Shown here piece by piece: positions 39,186-48,750 of a DNA stretch of 64,000 nt; the first letter of the stretch is position 1; each line of letters starts with the position of its first letter. Position numbers and translations under genes: made by a program. Source of the stretch: Saccharomyces mikatae IFO 1815 (taxonomy: Eukaryota; Ascomycota; Saccharomycetes; Saccharomycetales; Saccharomycetaceae). The notes beneath the pieces are model-generated. The model was not told the DNA's origin. It saw nothing but the letters and a program-made list of their open reading frames with translations, and did no database searches. Location of the stretch: NCBI RefSeq assembly GCF_947241705.1, contig NC_079269.1, positions 310,001 to 374,000 on the forward strand, written 5' to 3'.

Positions 39186-39947
39186 TCAAATTTCATCATC
39201 GCTCTTCACGTCACAATGGACGTCATCTGTTTTAGAATCTTCGTTCTTGGGCAAGATTTTCACGGCTCGCGGACGTACAAATGAACCATGACCCGGTGCT
39301 ACGGGCCCGAACAGTGTTACCCCATTTATGCACCCGTTGTTTTTGCCCGCGGCCTCTGAAAATTCTACACCGCACCACGTGCCCGTCGCGCCCAACGGCA
39401 GCGATCCTACGTACCTTAGTACGGCTCTTCGCGAAATGCTCCCGTGTACCATGACAGAGCAAGGGTGACCGATAGCCGCCATTAATTGCTCTCGGGCATA
39501 CGCCTCATCCTGCTTTGTCTGCGCTGCGCGTTGGGTCTGTTGTGCAGCATTGAACCTACCGTAGCCGTGGGCCATCTTCCATCGTAACACGGAGTTCTCT
39601 CTTTGCAAATAATCCTCTTCGCTGATCGGTTGTGTTGATGATAGTTCATCCGCTTGCGTAGCCAGCTGGTTAGTAATCGATTGAGTGTTGGGGTCCGTAA
39701 CAATCACAATAAGCTCCTCCTCGTCTTCCAGGAAGTTTGGGTTTTGATCCTCGTCTGAATTCCGGCCCCCTGTCTTTGTGCTGAATATCTCTTTATTATC
39801 GTACTGTCTTTTCACCACTATTTCCATATCATTAGGTTCTACTCCGGTAACGTGATACAACCGGTCCTTGAACTGTTCTAATTTAAGCGTTTGGGGGAAT
39901 TGCTTCTCCGTATTAACCAACTCGCTCTTTATAACAACTCTGACCAT
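39186..39947 (-). CDS. ALF1: Alpha-tubulin folding cofactor B, Alf1
   Basis: Binds alpha-tubulin during folding to dimer. The 253-aa protein (S. cerevisiae about 254) has a ubiquitin-like N-terminal domain (residues 1-88), a linker coiled coil (about 95-158) and a C-terminal CAP-Gly domain at about 163-232. The CAP-Gly shows GTWCGVEF, a GKNNG form of the usual GKNDG motif (201-205), and GSFVRP (221-226). Base composition is more GC-rich than the neighbours. Confidence 0.94.
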   Translation of the reverse strand: MVRVVIKSELVNTEKQFPQTLKLEQFKDRLYHVTGVEPNDMEIVVKRQYDNKEIFSTKTGGRNSDEDQNPNFLEDEEELIVIVTDPNTQSITNQLATQADELSSTQPISEEDYLQRENSVLRWKMAHGYGRFNAAQQTQRAAQTKQDEAYAREQLMAAIGHPCSVMVHGSISRRAVLRYVGSLPLGATGTWCGVEFSEAAGKNNGCINGVTLFGPVAPGHGSFVRPRAVKILPKNEDSKTDDVHCDVKSDDEI

Positions 39948-40198
39948 CTTTTTGCCTTATAATCAATCACCTTCTTTTCCTTTTTTTTACTTTTCATTTC
40001 TTTTCTTTACAGTTGTTCGCTCTTTGTTCTTGTCACTTATATTTTCAATTACGACAATTTCTTTGCGAGCCGGAAAACAAAAAACAGGAAACGACTATTA
40101 AGCGCAAGCATGTATATGTGTGAACTAGTACAGTAAAAGAAAAAGTTAACTGAGAGAACGGCACTTTCCTGATCACACACAGCATCAAACAATAAAAA

Positions 40199-40643
40199 AT
40201 GCATCAGAAACACTCCGTATGTTTTCTTTCGTATCTTTGTATATGATAATAGCCTCTCATTCTGAGTTTGCTTTACTAACATTATAATGACGACACATCT
40301 TTTTTCAACTAAGAAAGCAGAGAATAAACCACAGCAGCAAAGGAAAAAATTCGAGGGCCCTAAAAGAGAAGCTATCTTGGATTTAGCCAAGTACAAAGAT
40401 TCCAGAATACGTGTTAAATTAATGGGTGGTAAGTTAGTTATAGGAGTCCTAAAAGGCTATGACCAATTGATGAATCTAGTTCTTGATGATACAGTAGAAT
40501 ACATGTCTAATCCTGATGATGAGAATAATACTGAACTAATTGCTAAAAACGCAAGAAAACTAGGTCTGACTGTTATAAGAGGTACTATTCTGGTGTCTTT
40601 AAGTTCCGCCGAAGGGTCCGATGTACTATATATGCCAAACTAA
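40199..40643 (+). CDS. LSM7: Sm-like protein Lsm7, spliced
   Basis: Subunit of both the Lsm1-7 ring (cytoplasmic mRNA decapping) and the Lsm2-8 ring (U6 snRNA binding). Exon 1 (40199-40216) encodes MHQKHS and exon 2 is 40314-40643. The product is 115 aa, exactly the S. cerevisiae length. Sm1 motif: RIRVKLMGGKLVIGVLKGYD with LMNLVLDD. Sm2: LGLTVIRGTILVSL. Translating straight through the intron would give a false MTTHLF start. The splice signals and the remembered protein agree on the spliced form. Confidence 0.96.
40217..40313 (+). other. LSM7 intron
   Basis: This 97-nt intron has a GTATGT donor, a perfect TACTAAC branch site at 40274-40280, a pyrimidine tract and an AAG acceptor at 40311-40313. 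A second CAG seven bases later would remove two codons while keeping frame; the first site matches the known protein. Confidence 0.92.
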
Positions 40644-40966
40644 GTTAATTAAGATATTTCATATAAACTATCTTTTATAAGTTTAAAGAAAGAAGAAAAC
40701 AGATCGTGGTGTGCTTTCTTTTTAATGTATTCTCAATACTCGACATGTGCATTACCTAGTTTGTCTTCTTTTTTTTTTTTCATGACATTTTACTCAAAAC
40801 TAGAGGACAAAAAGTAAGAAAAAAGAAAAGAAAGTTCAATCCATTGTATAGGGGAAGCTACCCAGATACATCAAAACAAGATCACCTGTCAACCTTATTG
40901 AGGGAACAGATAGTTTATACTCACTAGCACCTCCACCATTTATAGATCTGCTTCTCTCCCATCACT
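40644..40966. other. Intergenic LSM7/YNL146W
   Basis: This 323-bp tandem gap is AT-rich with a T-run at about 40770-40780. No gene or strong site is seen. Confidence 0.4.
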
Positions 40967-41272
40967 ATGAGCTATAATAAACCTACCTCTTCTACTCGTG
41001 TAGAATTTAAAAAAATAATTAACCTTACTCTACTATTCATAATCATAACATTATTGTTTCAAAACTCAGTAGGCTTCAAGAGGATGTTCCAAAAACTGTT
41101 GTCGTTGTTTTGCAAAAAAAGCAACCCAAACTCTGCCAGTAGCAATCACGAATCATTGCCAATTTTTTCGGAAAGCTTAATAGATTTTGATAATGTTAAC
41201 ATGGCCGATAAGACGAGGCTATTTCTTTTCCTCGTTTTCTCTTTCATCATTACTATACCGTTTATGGTATAA
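40967..41272 (+). CDS. YNL146W: Small two-helix membrane protein (YNL146W orthologue)
   Basis: A 101-codon ATG ORF matching YNL146W (about 100 aa). Its function is unknown. Two hydrophobic segments, about 17-36 (LTLLFIIITLLFQNSVGF) and 84-101 (FLFLVFSFIITIPFMV), flank a polar Ser/Lys/Asn-rich loop with a Cys (SLFCKKSNPNS). Keeping both the frame and the membrane pattern in a second lineage supports a real protein, though whether it is translated cannot be told from sequence. Confidence 0.65.
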   Translation: MSYNKPTSSTRVEFKKIINLTLLFIIITLLFQNSVGFKRMFQKLLSLFCKKSNPNSASSNHESLPIFSESLIDFDNVNMADKTRLFLFLVFSFIITIPFMV

Positions 41273-41686
41273 ACGAGAAAAGTTTGAAGTTATCCGTTTT
41301 TGCTTGAAACAAAGTTCGAGACGACGATAGCGGCAACTATTCACGTACAGCGCATTGATAGTTTCCCTTTTCGTTAAGTGTATGCATTTGGCACCGTTTT
41401 TTTTTTATTTTGAAAAGCATGTAATTACTCTTTCCGGAAATTTACATGAAATGAACTCAATAAGGAACGCCCAACAATCATACGAAAATGAAACATGCAT
41501 TTAAGAGGGAGAAAAGGCAAGAAATAAAAGAGCGGCAGTCATTATAATATCACTGAAAGTTTTATATAAAGGGCAGGTAAAACGCCAATTTATTTCAATA
41601 CGATACTTCTTACTTTTCCATTTGTTCATTATAACCAATAAGAGCATTGACAAACTACTGCTTACAAAACAAAACAAGAAATATCA
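41273..41686. promoter_or_regulatory. MFA2 promoter
   Basis: This 414-bp region carries the a-specific gene layout. There are pheromone-response elements TGAAACA at 41305-41311 and 41489-41495 (Ste12), an alpha2-Mcm1 operator at 41418-41448, and a TATA box TATATAAA at 41563-41570, about 117 bp before the ATG. Confidence 0.85.
41418..41448. promoter_or_regulatory. alpha2-Mcm1 operator of MFA2
   Basis: A 31-bp near-symmetrical site. CATGTAATTAC at 41418-41428 and GGAAATTTACATG at 41436-41448 are the two Mat-alpha2 half-sites, flanking an Mcm1 centre with CCGGAAA. This is the known operator that silences a-specific genes in alpha cells. It lies about 240 bp before the MFA2 start. Confidence 0.93.
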
Positions 41687-41803
41687 ATGCAACCTATTAC
41701 TACCACCTCTGCCCAAGCGGCTCAAAAGAATAAATCCTCTGAAAAGAAAGACAATTATATAATTAAGGGTCTTTTCTGGGACCCTGCCTGTGTTATTGCT
41801 TGA
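41687..41803 (+). CDS. MFA2: a-factor pheromone precursor Mfa2
   Basis: A 38-aa precursor. The mature pheromone is the C-terminal YIIKGLFWDPAC, farnesylated and methylated at Cys35, encoded with a CVIA CAAX box (35-38). The N-terminal propeptide (MQPITTTSAQAAQKNK) differs at a few positions from the remembered reference while the mature part is identical. It is exported by Ste6 and expressed only in a cells through the upstream operator. It is too short for usual ORF cut-offs. Confidence 0.98.
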   Translation: MQPITTTSAQAAQKNKSSEKKDNYIIKGLFWDPACVIA

Positions 41804-42106
41804 TTTTACATTACAACTAAAATAACCCGAAAATAATTCACACTCTTTCTTCTATCACATGTTGCTGGCAAACTACTTTATTCGATTTCTCTCTTTATTG
41901 GCTCATTGCTTTATACACTTACATATTTATTTGTAATTATTTCTTTTAAAACATAGATGTTCTTATCCTATTTTCATTTTTTCGTGCTCTTTTTTCTATT
42001 TTTTGGGCAGGTGTTGGAGAAGAAAAAAGCCGCGTTCATTATTCTTCAATTACATTTTTTACCTTTCATTTAATCGTTACAAAACATATCTAAACATATA
42101 TCTATT
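41804..42106. other. Convergent 3' region MFA2/YNL144C
   Basis: 303 bp that should contain the MFA2 3' untranslated region, in S. cerevisiae a well-known determinant of rapid mRNA decay. It is T-rich. No gene is seen. Confidence 0.5.
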
Positions 42107-44326
42107 TCATAAATTCGTAAGTTCGTTAGTTTTATCACAAGAGTGAAAAAGTTTTGGACCAGTTTTCAAAAAACCAGACGACCCCACTATGTACGCTTTC
42201 AAATAATGGTTTTTCACTTGACTCAAGTCTGTATTATTTTCACCATTATGTATTCTAATAGGTAAATTATTCGTTTTAAAAGGGGGTGGCAGCGCTGGTT
42301 TGAAAATAATTTTACCTACCCACGGATGATCTTCTGCTAGAGGTTTGATACACCTTAATGAGTCCTTGATGTATCTCTTTCTTGAAACGAGTTGTGTGGT
42401 TGGTATCCACTTCGAATCTTCACTACACCGCTTTCTATTTCCATGTTTCAATGATAATCTTTTCGGAAAGTCATGATTTATACAAGCAGATACAGAAAAG
42501 TTTCTTGTACTGAATATTTTCCCATATTCGTGAACGTTCGTATTCCCACAACGAAGCCCATTTTCATTCAAATACATCAACCTATTAATGTCGTCATCCT
42601 CACCATAATCATCTTCATCCTCATCCACGTAGTTTGTATCGTCTTCGTCTTCTTCGTCGTCTTCGTCTTCATCGCCGTCACTTAACCTTTCTCCATGATT
42701 TATGCGCTTGATAGAATTTAAAATAGATGGCTTTCTCGTACTTTCAAATGGCGTGTCAGGACCAGTGACCTTCAACATTGACTGATCACAATGCAACGGA
42801 TCCATGGGGTTTGAACTTGATCTGCTTCTGAAATTTTCATGAATGGACGATTGTGATGTTAAGGGGGAATGTGCTGTGGGGGAAAAGGCGGGGGATAAAA
42901 CCGATGAATTAGTGTTTATTGCACTTCCATCGTCATTGATTTCCTCTTGAACGCTATTCAATTCGCTGGATCTCCTGCTTTGCCCAATGTTCATACTCGA
43001 GTTTTTTCTAGAACTAAAGTCTGTTTTGAAAAAATGCCTTAGTTTTGATGTAAATAAGCCACATACATCACTCTGAGAGCTTTTCCTTGTAGATGAACCG
43101 GAGTTAATAGTCCCGTCCACATCATGGCCGGCAGCAGATGCAGACGGAGATAGCAAACTGAAACTCCTTGATCTTGATTTATTGTTTGGGCGTTCGTTGG
43201 CGGTAGCGGCTTTTGTTACTACAGATGAGGTGTTAGATCTTCTTAGAATCAGACGATTGGAATGTAGATCATTTTTGCCACTATTGCTCTTTCTTTTATT
43301 ACTATTTTTGTCCTTTTTCTTATTGTTCTGTTTGGATCTTCTCGTTCTTGGATGCCTTCTTCTAGGAACGCTTCTATAGGTGGGAAGTTCTCTCAGTTCC
43401 AGATCCAATGATAATGATATGCCCATGTTCAAATACATAGCCCAGTAGATCAATTCATCCACATGAGAAAACTGCACTAGAAACTGTTGCCCCTCACAAC
43501 GCATTCTCAAAACAAAATCTCTGGAAGAATAGTCTACAGGTAGACCAACTTTCGCGCATTGCAGGGAATAACTCTTGAAGAGGCGCTCGTTTGATAAAAA
43601 TCTGGTTTTATCTTGCGCTATCTCCCTGCATATTCTTTCCTTATCATACTTGTCAAATTGATAAGTGGAATTTGTGGTGAACGCATTCAATAAGGACCGG
43701 GCTGGATGATGACGGTCACTGGCATTCTTTGAGTGATGAGAATGGTCAAACATATCACCACCACAATAGTTCTTAATATTTATGGTTAACGAATCGTCGA
43801 TAGAGAAAAAATTTATTTGGGTGGAGTTTATCTGAAGAATAAAGTTGTTCCATAATCTGGAAGTAGCATTCTCAAAGGGCGACAACTTCTCCATCTTCAT
43901 AGACACCACGGTGTAGTATTCCACAGACGGCGTATAACTTGGAGGTTGCACAGAAGTCAGGCACGGACAACAGTGCTCATATATGGGGTACCTAATGACT
44001 TTTGATGGATTAGCGAAATCATAGCATGGAGGTTCTGCAGGATACGGATCTATACAGTGAAGCACGTTGTTGTCGCCTACTCCAGCACCTAGCCCAGCTC
44101 GTGGCTCCAATATTTGATTCATGATATCCGTGTCAATATCTGTTATACTATCGATATAGTTGAAAGTCTCTTTCGGAAGCGGAGAATCCAGGATGGAAGC
44201 ACTGGTATTGCTAGAACAGAAAAACTCCTCGCCCATAGAGATGGTTGAGGTCGTTTGTGAAAGCTTCAACCCACCACTATCCATACCATCATGATCTGCT
44301 GTCATTCCGAAGATACTGGAGGTCAT
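42107..44326 (-). CDS. YNL144C: PH-domain-like protein with two PPxY motifs (YNL144C)
   Basis: A 739-aa protein (S. cerevisiae about 740), paralogue of YHR131C as I recall; its molecular role is not established. A pleckstrin-homology-like region spans about residues 135-315 ([13 protein letters not shown] to [15 protein letters not shown]). Two PPxY motifs, PPCY (99-102) and PPSY (128-131), are candidate Rsp5-binding sites. Then come a basic Lys/Arg/Asn-rich stretch (about 325-350), a Ser-rich region and a long Asp/Glu run (about 555-585). It may be a membrane-linked Rsp5 client or adaptor; that part is inference. Confidence 0.88.
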   Translation of the reverse strand: MTSSIFGMTADHDGMDSGGLKLSQTTSTISMGEEFFCSSNTSASILDSPLPKETFNYIDSITDIDTDIMNQILEPRAGLGAGVGDNNVLHCIDPYPAEPPCYDFANPSKVIRYPIYEHCCPCLTSVQPPSYTPSVEYYTVVSMKMEKLSPFENATSRLWNNFILQINSTQINFFSIDDSLTINIKNYCGGDMFDHSHHSKNASDRHHPARSLLNAFTTNSTYQFDKYDKERICREIAQDKTRFLSNERLFKSYSLQCAKVGLPVDYSSRDFVLRMRCEGQQFLVQFSHVDELIYWAMYLNMGISLSLDLELRELPTYRSVPRRRHPRTRRSKQNNKKKDKNSNKRKSNSGKNDLHSNRLILRRSNTSSVVTKAATANERPNNKSRSRSFSLLSPSASAAGHDVDGTINSGSSTRKSSQSDVCGLFTSKLRHFFKTDFSSRKNSSMNIGQSRRSSELNSVQEEINDDGSAINTNSSVLSPAFSPTAHSPLTSQSSIHENFRSRSSSNPMDPLHCDQSMLKVTGPDTPFESTRKPSILNSIKRINHGERLSDGDEDEDDEEDEDDTNYVDEDEDDYGEDDDINRLMYLNENGLRCGNTNVHEYGKIFSTRNFSVSACINHDFPKRLSLKHGNRKRCSEDSKWIPTTQLVSRKRYIKDSLRCIKPLAEDHPWVGKIIFKPALPPPFKTNNLPIRIHNGENNTDLSQVKNHYLKAYIVGSSGFLKTGPKLFHSCDKTNELTNL

Positions 44327-44650
44327 TTTCCTGGATAAGCCTGTCTATCTCCTCTGCAGTATGAGAGCACAACACAAAGCAATGGTTACTTTTATTTTCT
44401 ACAAGTAAGAATCTATGTCCGCATTTACAAATAGACTTTACCAAAACACTCTGCAGCAAAGCAAGAAACTGCAACCGAAGAGATGAGACGGCATGCTGTA
44501 TATATTAATGAAAAGTATTGCATCTAAGTTTTCCGTTTTCTCTATCCCTTGGCGTAAGACAGAATGTATGCATATTCAGAGACTTTTTCACGATGCCTGC
44601 CCCCCACATTTTCTTACTTGATCATAGAACAGATCTATTTCCTTTGCGCA

Positions 44651-44673
44651 GGGGGAGGGGGGGTGCATGGGGG
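44651..44673 (+). repeat. G-quadruplex-type G-run cluster
   Basis: Runs of 5, 7 and 5 guanines separated by A and TGCAT. The seven-G run can be split, which satisfies the pattern of four G3 runs with loops of 1-7. It also includes AGGGG, the Msn2/4 stress element. It lies about 325 bp upstream of YNL144C. Confidence 0.7.
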
Positions 44674-46255
44674 AGAGAGAGACCGAAGCAGTCAAAAAAA
44701 CAAGCTCAAAAATAATGGGAGCAAGTGCCAGAGAAACGGCGCGGAGGGGTATGGTGCAGCCAGCAAGCACAGGGTAGCGAAAAACCGCGGCGGAAAATTT
44801 TCTGGTGTATCTTTAGATTGTTATTCTCCGTGGGCGGATTTTGATCTTCCGGATCCGCTGATTATACCCGTACGTGAAGGTCCAGGTGTTACTGATGTAC
44901 GGGTAACAAGGACACCACATTATTCCTCGTAGAGAGTGAGGTATCCGGTTTCGCACCTGCCCGGAAGCAAAAGTCTTGTGTTCAATGGAGGTTTCGAACA
45001 GTTCTGTACCTGAGCAACGAGATAATAACAAGGTCCATACGGGCCGCTATGTTAAGGTTGGCACTTGGAGATGTTAAACTGAGAGAGTGCGCGTAATCTT
45101 GAATAAAGGCGTTTATAGCATGACTATAATCAACCGAGAACAGGGTCGATTATTGGTTTTTATGTACATAGATAAAGCGAAATAACCGGGAAAGGGTGGA
45201 TATTCTAATTTGGTGTGCACAGTTATAGGGCAGAAGCCTTAAAGTGTGGGTGTTTTCCATTAGTTGAAAACTAGAGTAGCGTCATTCTGTGAAGTTGTAA
45301 CGTTTATAAGGAGCCACACAGCTTGTACGTGAGAATGCAGGGGCATTTGTGTAGTCTACATGACATGTATGGTGTATACGGATTGAGTTCTCTATTTTCA
45401 TTATAGAATTCTCGGCGGTTATTGAACTGTCCTTTACATTTTTTATCATTTTTCTGTACACTATCATAGTCTGTCTGGTGCATGAAGATGAATTAGGTTT
45501 CGTGAAACATGTGAATGTTAGGGACTCGAGTACTCCAATGTTAAGACTACGTCTACTTTCGCGGTCACGGAACAAAATTGGTGAACTGTTGGCTGATTAG
45601 TGCAATATGTAGAACCTACAGAATGATCTCCAACAACGGATTGACAGAGCTAAAGAAAATGATTGTGACTAACGTGATTTATTACCAGTGCCACTCATCT
45701 CTTCCACTTCATACAGTGGCGTGAGCTCCTAATCCCCGTTTGTGCCAAAAAAAAGCCATCAGGAACAGTCCAATTATTTCTGCTAGTCATTCGAACTCTT
45801 GACCTAAACCTTTATCATCAAGAGTTTCGCACGAAAAGCAAACAAGTTATTGCACCCACCACCTCTATGGTTATGCTCGCCATAGAGTCTATTTATACTA
45901 AACTGGCAAGATGTAGATAGTTTACCATGCGCCAAGTATTGTTGACTAATAATTAGCTGTAGTCCCCCCCATCATTTTCCGCATTTGACACGCTAAAGTC
46001 TACGCCCCCTAGCATAGATAATAACGTCCTCAGTTTTCAATTTCCTTTATAGTCGGCGTCATCGATGTCTGCTTCGAACTCATGATAGTCAAAGTCATTG
46101 CTCTTAGAAATGACGTGGTTCGTGTCGTTGAGTATCGAGAGTTGGTTTCCAACTTGCTTTCAAGTAGTCATAGCGAACGATCTCAGCTTGGTGCTTGGTT
46201 TCTCTATGTGCATACTGGGCTGTTTAAAAAGGAAGCACGAATGGCCTGGCTTTTA

Positions 46256-46485
46256 GATAAGATAAGATAAGGAAGAATGGGTTTTTTTTTTTTTTTTTTT
46301 TTTTTTTGATAGCAGAGCGATACCTTCGGGCACTTCTTACTGCTGCTCCCGCCTATCAAGCGTTTCCGGTAATAGCAAAAGGCAGATAAGATAAGAAAGG
46401 TAGAGCCTGTTGTTTCCCTCGTGAACAGATTCAATTGCTGATGCATTGACGAATACTGAGCTATGTGAAGACCCTGTGCCTTATC
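46256..46485. promoter_or_regulatory. GATA-box cluster controlling MEP2
   Basis: Six GATAAG boxes: three overlapping head-to-tail at 46256-46271, two at 46385-46395, one inverted (CTTATC) at 46480-46485. GATAAG is the site for Gln3 and Gat1, which mediate nitrogen catabolite repression. MEP2 is one of the most strongly controlled targets. A run of 26 T (46282-46307) between the groups probably excludes nucleosomes. Confidence 0.92.
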
Positions 46486-46535
46486 AGTGTACCAGGCGGT
46501 GCAAGAGTCGTTCATTCCAGGCCATCTCTCTTCTT

Positions 46536-46544
46536 TATATATAA
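46536..46544 (+). promoter_or_regulatory. MEP2 TATA box
   Basis: TATATATAA, about 150 bp upstream of the MEP2 start and just downstream of the last GATA box, as expected for a tightly regulated TATA promoter. Confidence 0.7.
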
Positions 46545-46691
46545 GCAGCAGCAGTTGCACAGATGACAAAAAAGTAGTGGCTAATGGTGTTCATTCGTAT
46601 AATCAAGGCTTCTTTTAATTATAATTCTTCTTGAACAGTGAGTTAGTAAAGGACTTAAAAAGAACATTAGGCCTATAATATAACATCAAAA

Positions 46692-48191
46692 ATGTCCTAC
46701 AATTTTACAGGTACCCCTACAGGCGAGGGGACAGGTGGTAACTCATTGACGACTGACTTAAACACGCAGTTTGATTTGGCTAACATGGGGTGGATCGGTG
46801 TTTGCGCAGCCGGTGTCTGGATTATGGTCCCAGGTATTGGTCTATTATATTCCGGTTTGTCAAGAAAAAAACATGCTCTATCACTGCTTTGGGCCTCTAT
46901 GATGGCATCCGCAGTGTGTATTTTCCAGTGGTTCTTTTGGGGATATTCACTGGCTTTCTCACATAATACTAGAGGTAACGGTTTCATTGGTACTTTAGAA
47001 TTCTTTGGGTTCCGTAATGTTTTGGGGGCTCCATCCAGTGTCAGCTCACTTCCTGACATTTTGTTTGCTGTCTACCAGGGTATGTTTGCTGCTGTCACCG
47101 GTGCTCTAATGCTGGGTGGTGCTTGCGAAAGAGCAAGATTATTTCCCATGATGGTATTTTTATTTCTATGGATGACTATTGTCTATTGTCCCATTGCATG
47201 CTGGGTTTGGAATGCCGAGGGCTGGTTGGTTAAACTAGGTAGTTTGGACTATGCTGGTGGTTTATGTGTCCACTTAACCTCCGGTCATGGTGGGTTAGTT
47301 TACGCCCTGATATTGGGTAAGCGTAATGACCCTGTTACACGTAAAGGGATGCCTAAATACAAACCACATTCCGTCACTTCTGTTGTTTTGGGTACAGTTT
47401 TCTTATGGTTTGGTTGGATGTTCTTCAACGGTGGTTCTGCAGGAAATGCTACGATACGAGCATGGTACTCTATTATGTCTACAAACTTGGCCGCTGCTTG
47501 CGGTGGGTTGACCTGGATGGTTATCGATTACTTCAGATCTGGTAGAAAGTGGACTACAGTTGGTCTATGTTCAGGTATCATTGCCGGTTTAGTGGGTATC
47601 ACTCCAGCTGCTGGTTTCGTTCCAATTTGGTCCGCTGTTGTTATCGGTGTTGTCACTGCTGCAGGTTGTAATCTTGCCGTTGATTTGAAGAGTCTATTGC
47701 GTATCGATGATGGTCTAGACTGTTACTCTATCCATGGTGTAGGTGCCTGTATTGGTTGTGTGTTGACTGGTATCTTTGCTGCTGATTACGTCAATGCCAC
47801 TGCAGGCTCTTACATCAGTCCAATTGATGGTGGCTGGATAAATCATCATTATAAGCAAGTTGGTTATCAATTAGCTGGTATGTGCGCTGCATTAGCCTGG
47901 ACTATTACCGTCACATCCATATTGCTACTAACTATGAACGCCATTCCATTCTTGAAGTTGAGATTAAGCGTCGATGAGGAAGAGTTAGGTACTGACGCTG
48001 CCCAAATTGGTGAGTTTACCTACGAAGAATCCACTGCTTACATTCCAGAACCAATCAGGTCAAGAACATCTGCTCAGATGCCACCTCCTCATGAGAACAT
48101 TGATGACAAGATAGTCGGCAACACAGACGCGGAAAAGAATTCTACGCCTTCTGACGTGTCTTCCACCAAGAACACTGACCATATAGTATGA
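46692..48191 (+). CDS. MEP2: High-affinity ammonium transporter and sensor Mep2
   Basis: Plasma-membrane ammonium permease of the Amt/Mep/Rh family, also the ammonium sensor for pseudohyphal growth. It is 499 aa, equal to S. cerevisiae. The extracellular N-terminus carries sequon N4 (NFT). Eleven membrane helices are evident. The first twin-His residue is H194 (in GGLCVHLTSGHGG) and the second lies in CYSIHGVG. The C-terminal tail has IRSRTS, holding the Ser phosphorylated in an Npr1-dependent way. A handful of substitutions versus the remembered reference include several gained Cys (GVCAAG, CIGCVL). Confidence 0.97.
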   Translation: MSYNFTGTPTGEGTGGNSLTTDLNTQFDLANMGWIGVCAAGVWIMVPGIGLLYSGLSRKKHALSLLWASMMASAVCIFQWFFWGYSLAFSHNTRGNGFIGTLEFFGFRNVLGAPSSVSSLPDILFAVYQGMFAAVTGALMLGGACERARLFPMMVFLFLWMTIVYCPIACWVWNAEGWLVKLGSLDYAGGLCVHLTSGHGGLVYALILGKRNDPVTRKGMPKYKPHSVTSVVLGTVFLWFGWMFFNGGSAGNATIRAWYSIMSTNLAAACGGLTWMVIDYFRSGRKWTTVGLCSGIIAGLVGITPAAGFVPIWSAVVIGVVTAAGCNLAVDLKSLLRIDDGLDCYSIHGVGACIGCVLTGIFAADYVNATAGSYISPIDGGWINHHYKQVGYQLAGMCAALAWTITVTSILLLTMNAIPFLKLRLSVDEEELGTDAAQIGEFTYEESTAYIPEPIRSRTSAQMPPPHENIDDKIVGNTDAEKNSTPSDVSSTKNTDHIV

Positions 48192-48750
48192 AGGTATACT
48201 CTACCAGACTTTGGTTTTTATTATTTTTATTATTTTTAATATTTATGTAACGTTTCATTCAATAATTTAATTTTTAATATGCACTATTTCCCTTGCAACG
48301 TTCCAGACTGATAATGAATCCTTTTTGTCTATATGAGAAGTTGCTTGAGCGGATTTGCAGTAGACTTTCTTTCAAAAAGTCTATCCTACACATACTGTTG
48401 ATAAAAAAATAACACACGCTTTGCCGACGACTACTGATTTTTATTGCCTATAGGAGATATAGCGGTGTGGAACCATGAAGACAGCCTTAATGTACTTTTT
48501 TTCTTCTTTTCTCTAACTTTTACTTTTTCTTTTCTTTTTTTTTTGTTGGTTGTTTGAATCCTCGAAAGTGCACTGAAACGTCGCAGGAATCTGACCTCAT
48601 CGCAAGTTACCGAAGATTGAAAATTTGACATAAAAGCCTTAAGAAAATCACATCCTTTTCATTACAGTAGTCAACAAGCAAGTATATGTTCTTAACTTTA
48701 CTTCCAAAAAATAGTAACTTTTATTAGAACTAGGAAGACAGGGGAAAAGA
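48192..48750. promoter_or_regulatory. AAH1 promoter with PAC and RRPE
   Basis: A 559-bp gap. On the reverse strand, GCGATGAGGT (48594-48603) is a full PAC match. TGAAAATTTG at 48618-48627 is an RRPE-like site 15 bp downstream. The pair is about 125-155 bp before AAH1. A T-tract at about 48536-48544 lies upstream. This fits growth-dependent AAH1 expression that is shut down on entry to quiescence. Confidence 0.8.

Larger units (their letters stand above)
44327..46691. promoter_or_regulatory. 2.4-kb intergenic: YNL144C and MEP2 promoters
   Basis: The largest gap in the window. From left to right it holds a G-rich tract with four G-runs (44651-44673), an ATG frame of 122 codons across it (44564-44932) that looks fortuitous, and a Reb1 site CGGGTAA (44900-44906). 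Then come about 1.3 kb without recognisable features, a GATA cluster with a 26-T tract (46256-46485) and a MEP2 TATA box. A dubious ORF (YNL143C) is annotated here in S. cerevisiae as I recall. Confidence 0.6.

Noticed and set aside
40287-40643. 118-codon unspliced LSM7 frame starting MTTHLF
   Set aside because: This ATG is inside the intron. The GTATGT, TACTAAC and AG signals with exon 1 give the known 115-aa protein.
44588-45031. Two minus-strand frames in the YNL144C/MEP2 gap
   Set aside because: They are short, overlap each other's region and the G-run, and have no recognisable domain.
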